Assembly: GCA_900541045.1 (NCBI GenBank) | Contig: UQID01000026.1 | Location: forward strand, 1-34,713 | Direction of reading: 5' to 3' | From: an uncultured Collinsella sp. | GTDB taxonomy: Bacteria; Actinomycetota; Coriobacteriia; Coriobacteriales; Coriobacteriaceae | Length of the DNA: 34,713 nucleotides | Shown: in pieces, positions 34,199 to 34,713 of the stretch | Layout: each line of letters starts with the position of its first letter | Position numbering within the stretch: the first letter of the stretch is position 1 | Translations under genes and position numbers: made by a program | Notes under the pieces: generated by a model | The model's input: the letters and a program-made list of their open reading frames with translations, nothing else | What the model was told of the DNA's origin: nothing | The model's database searches: none

Positions 34199-34713
34199 TC
34201 GACGAGGAGAACAAGTCCGCAACTATGACCGAGGCACCGGCCGCCACCACAGCTGCGCCGGCCCACGCCGCTCCGGCAGGCTCCGCACCCGTGGAGCCCG
34301 AGGACACCGTGTTCTCCCTGCCTCTTTCGCATGTAACGCATGATATTTCGGATCTCGCCGATAACGAGGACGAAGAGGATGCCGTAGCGGCGCCCATCGG
34401 CGCACATGCTGCGGAACAGCCCACAGCGCCCGAAGCAACCCCGGCGCCGGCTCACTTTGCAGAGCCCGTCGCCGCGGCAATCAACGAGAGCGCTGCGGTG
34501 TTTGCGGCACCCGAGCCCGCCGCGCCGGCATTTCCCATAGCCCCGGCATCCGAGGTTGCGCCCGCGTCTACGCCGGCGCCCGAGGCGGGGACATCCCCCG
34601 AGGACGGCCCTGCACCCAAGACCCCGCAGCCTGCGCCCGCAGGCGAGTCCGATGCCGTGGCCGAGCCCGCCGCGCCGGCATTTCCCATAGCCCCGGCATC
34701 CGAGGTTGCGCCC
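34195..34713 (+). CDS. Unfinished Ala/Pro/Glu-rich reading frame (fourth gene of cassette 2)
   Basis: An open frame of 173 codons from ATG 34195 (MIDEENKSATMTEAPAA) to the contig end, with no stop. The frame is Ala/Pro-rich with an acidic stretch DLADNEDEEDA, so it looks like a disordered N-terminal region. It overlaps the fhaB stop as ATGA, so it belongs to the operon. In actinobacterial cassettes the next gene after fhaB is often a PP2C phosphatase; that identity is a guess from position only, because no catalytic motif is in the window. Confidence 0.7.
   Translation, partial: MIDEENKSATMTEAPAATTAAPAHAAPAGSAPVEPEDTVFSLPLSHVTHDISDLADNEDEEDAVAAPIGAHAAEQPTAPEATPAPAHFAEPVAAAINESAAVFAAPEPAAPAFPIAPASEVAPASTPAPEAGTSPEDGPAPKTPQPAPAGESDAVAEPAAPAFPIAPASEVAP
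34511..34563 (+). repeat. 53-bp direct repeat, copy 1
   Basis: Identical to 34661-34713, offset by exactly 150 bp (50 codons), so the repeat is in frame inside the Ala/Pro-rich gene. Confidence 0.97.
34661..34713 (+). repeat. 53-bp direct repeat, copy 2 (contig end)
   Basis: Second copy of the repeat at 34511-34563. The contig ends exactly where it ends, so the assembler probably stopped because longer tandem repetition could not be resolved. Confidence 0.95.

Overview
The window is a GC-rich contig that reads as the chromosome of an anaerobic gut actinobacterium of the class Coriobacteriia, most likely Collinsella or a close relative. The case rests on gene content: rubrerythrin, a single-chain pyruvate:ferredoxin oxidoreductase, carbamate kinase, LytS/LytTR two-component systems, actinobacterial FhaA/FhaB proteins beside a Ser/Thr kinase, and Arg/Ala-rich codon use. 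The genus is an inference; the actinobacterial placement is firmer. Both ends are assembly ends. Bases 1-43 are untrimmed Nextera adapter fused to the start of a truncated rubrerythrin gene. The last 53 bases repeat a segment 150 bp upstream, inside an unfinished Ala/Pro-rich reading frame.

Layout. 44-2316: rubrerythrin, a clusterless MutY-like glycosylase, an Rrf2 regulator with cysteines spaced as in Fe-S sensors, and tRNA-Asp. 2317-2724: a gene-free stretch with a 39-bp perfect inverted repeat. 2725-11564: a small phosphodiesterase and two paralogous LytS/LytTR sensor-regulator pairs, with a glycosyltransferase, a UMF1-type MFS transporter and a zinc-dependent phospholipase-C-like protein between them. 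11565-14424: an APC permease and amidohydrolase operon. 14784-15818: a membrane-anchored C39-like protein. 15953-21140: carbamate kinase and pyruvate:ferredoxin oxidoreductase, separated by a structured gene-free region. 21141-21760: a gene-free region dense in hairpins and short repeats. 21761-25434: a tight operon of secreted/anchored protein, membrane Ser/Thr kinase and FHA protein. 25678-29943: dnaX, ybaB and recR, split by an opposite-strand membrane-protein gene. 30060-34713: a membrane protein, then a second kinase cassette (kinase, FhaA, FhaB, unfinished fourth gene).

The main themes are signalling and energy metabolism. Two kinase/FHA cassettes lie within about 13 kb, one resembling the conserved actinobacterial cell-envelope cassette and one of less familiar layout with an atypical FHA domain. 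The most unusual non-coding content is a set of long intergenic inverted repeats. Two have perfect 29-39 bp arms around a spacer of exactly 67 nt. Two others share arm sequence and both lie exactly 15 nt after a stop codon. These, and the secreted protein/kinase/FHA operon, are the best candidates for undescribed biology here.
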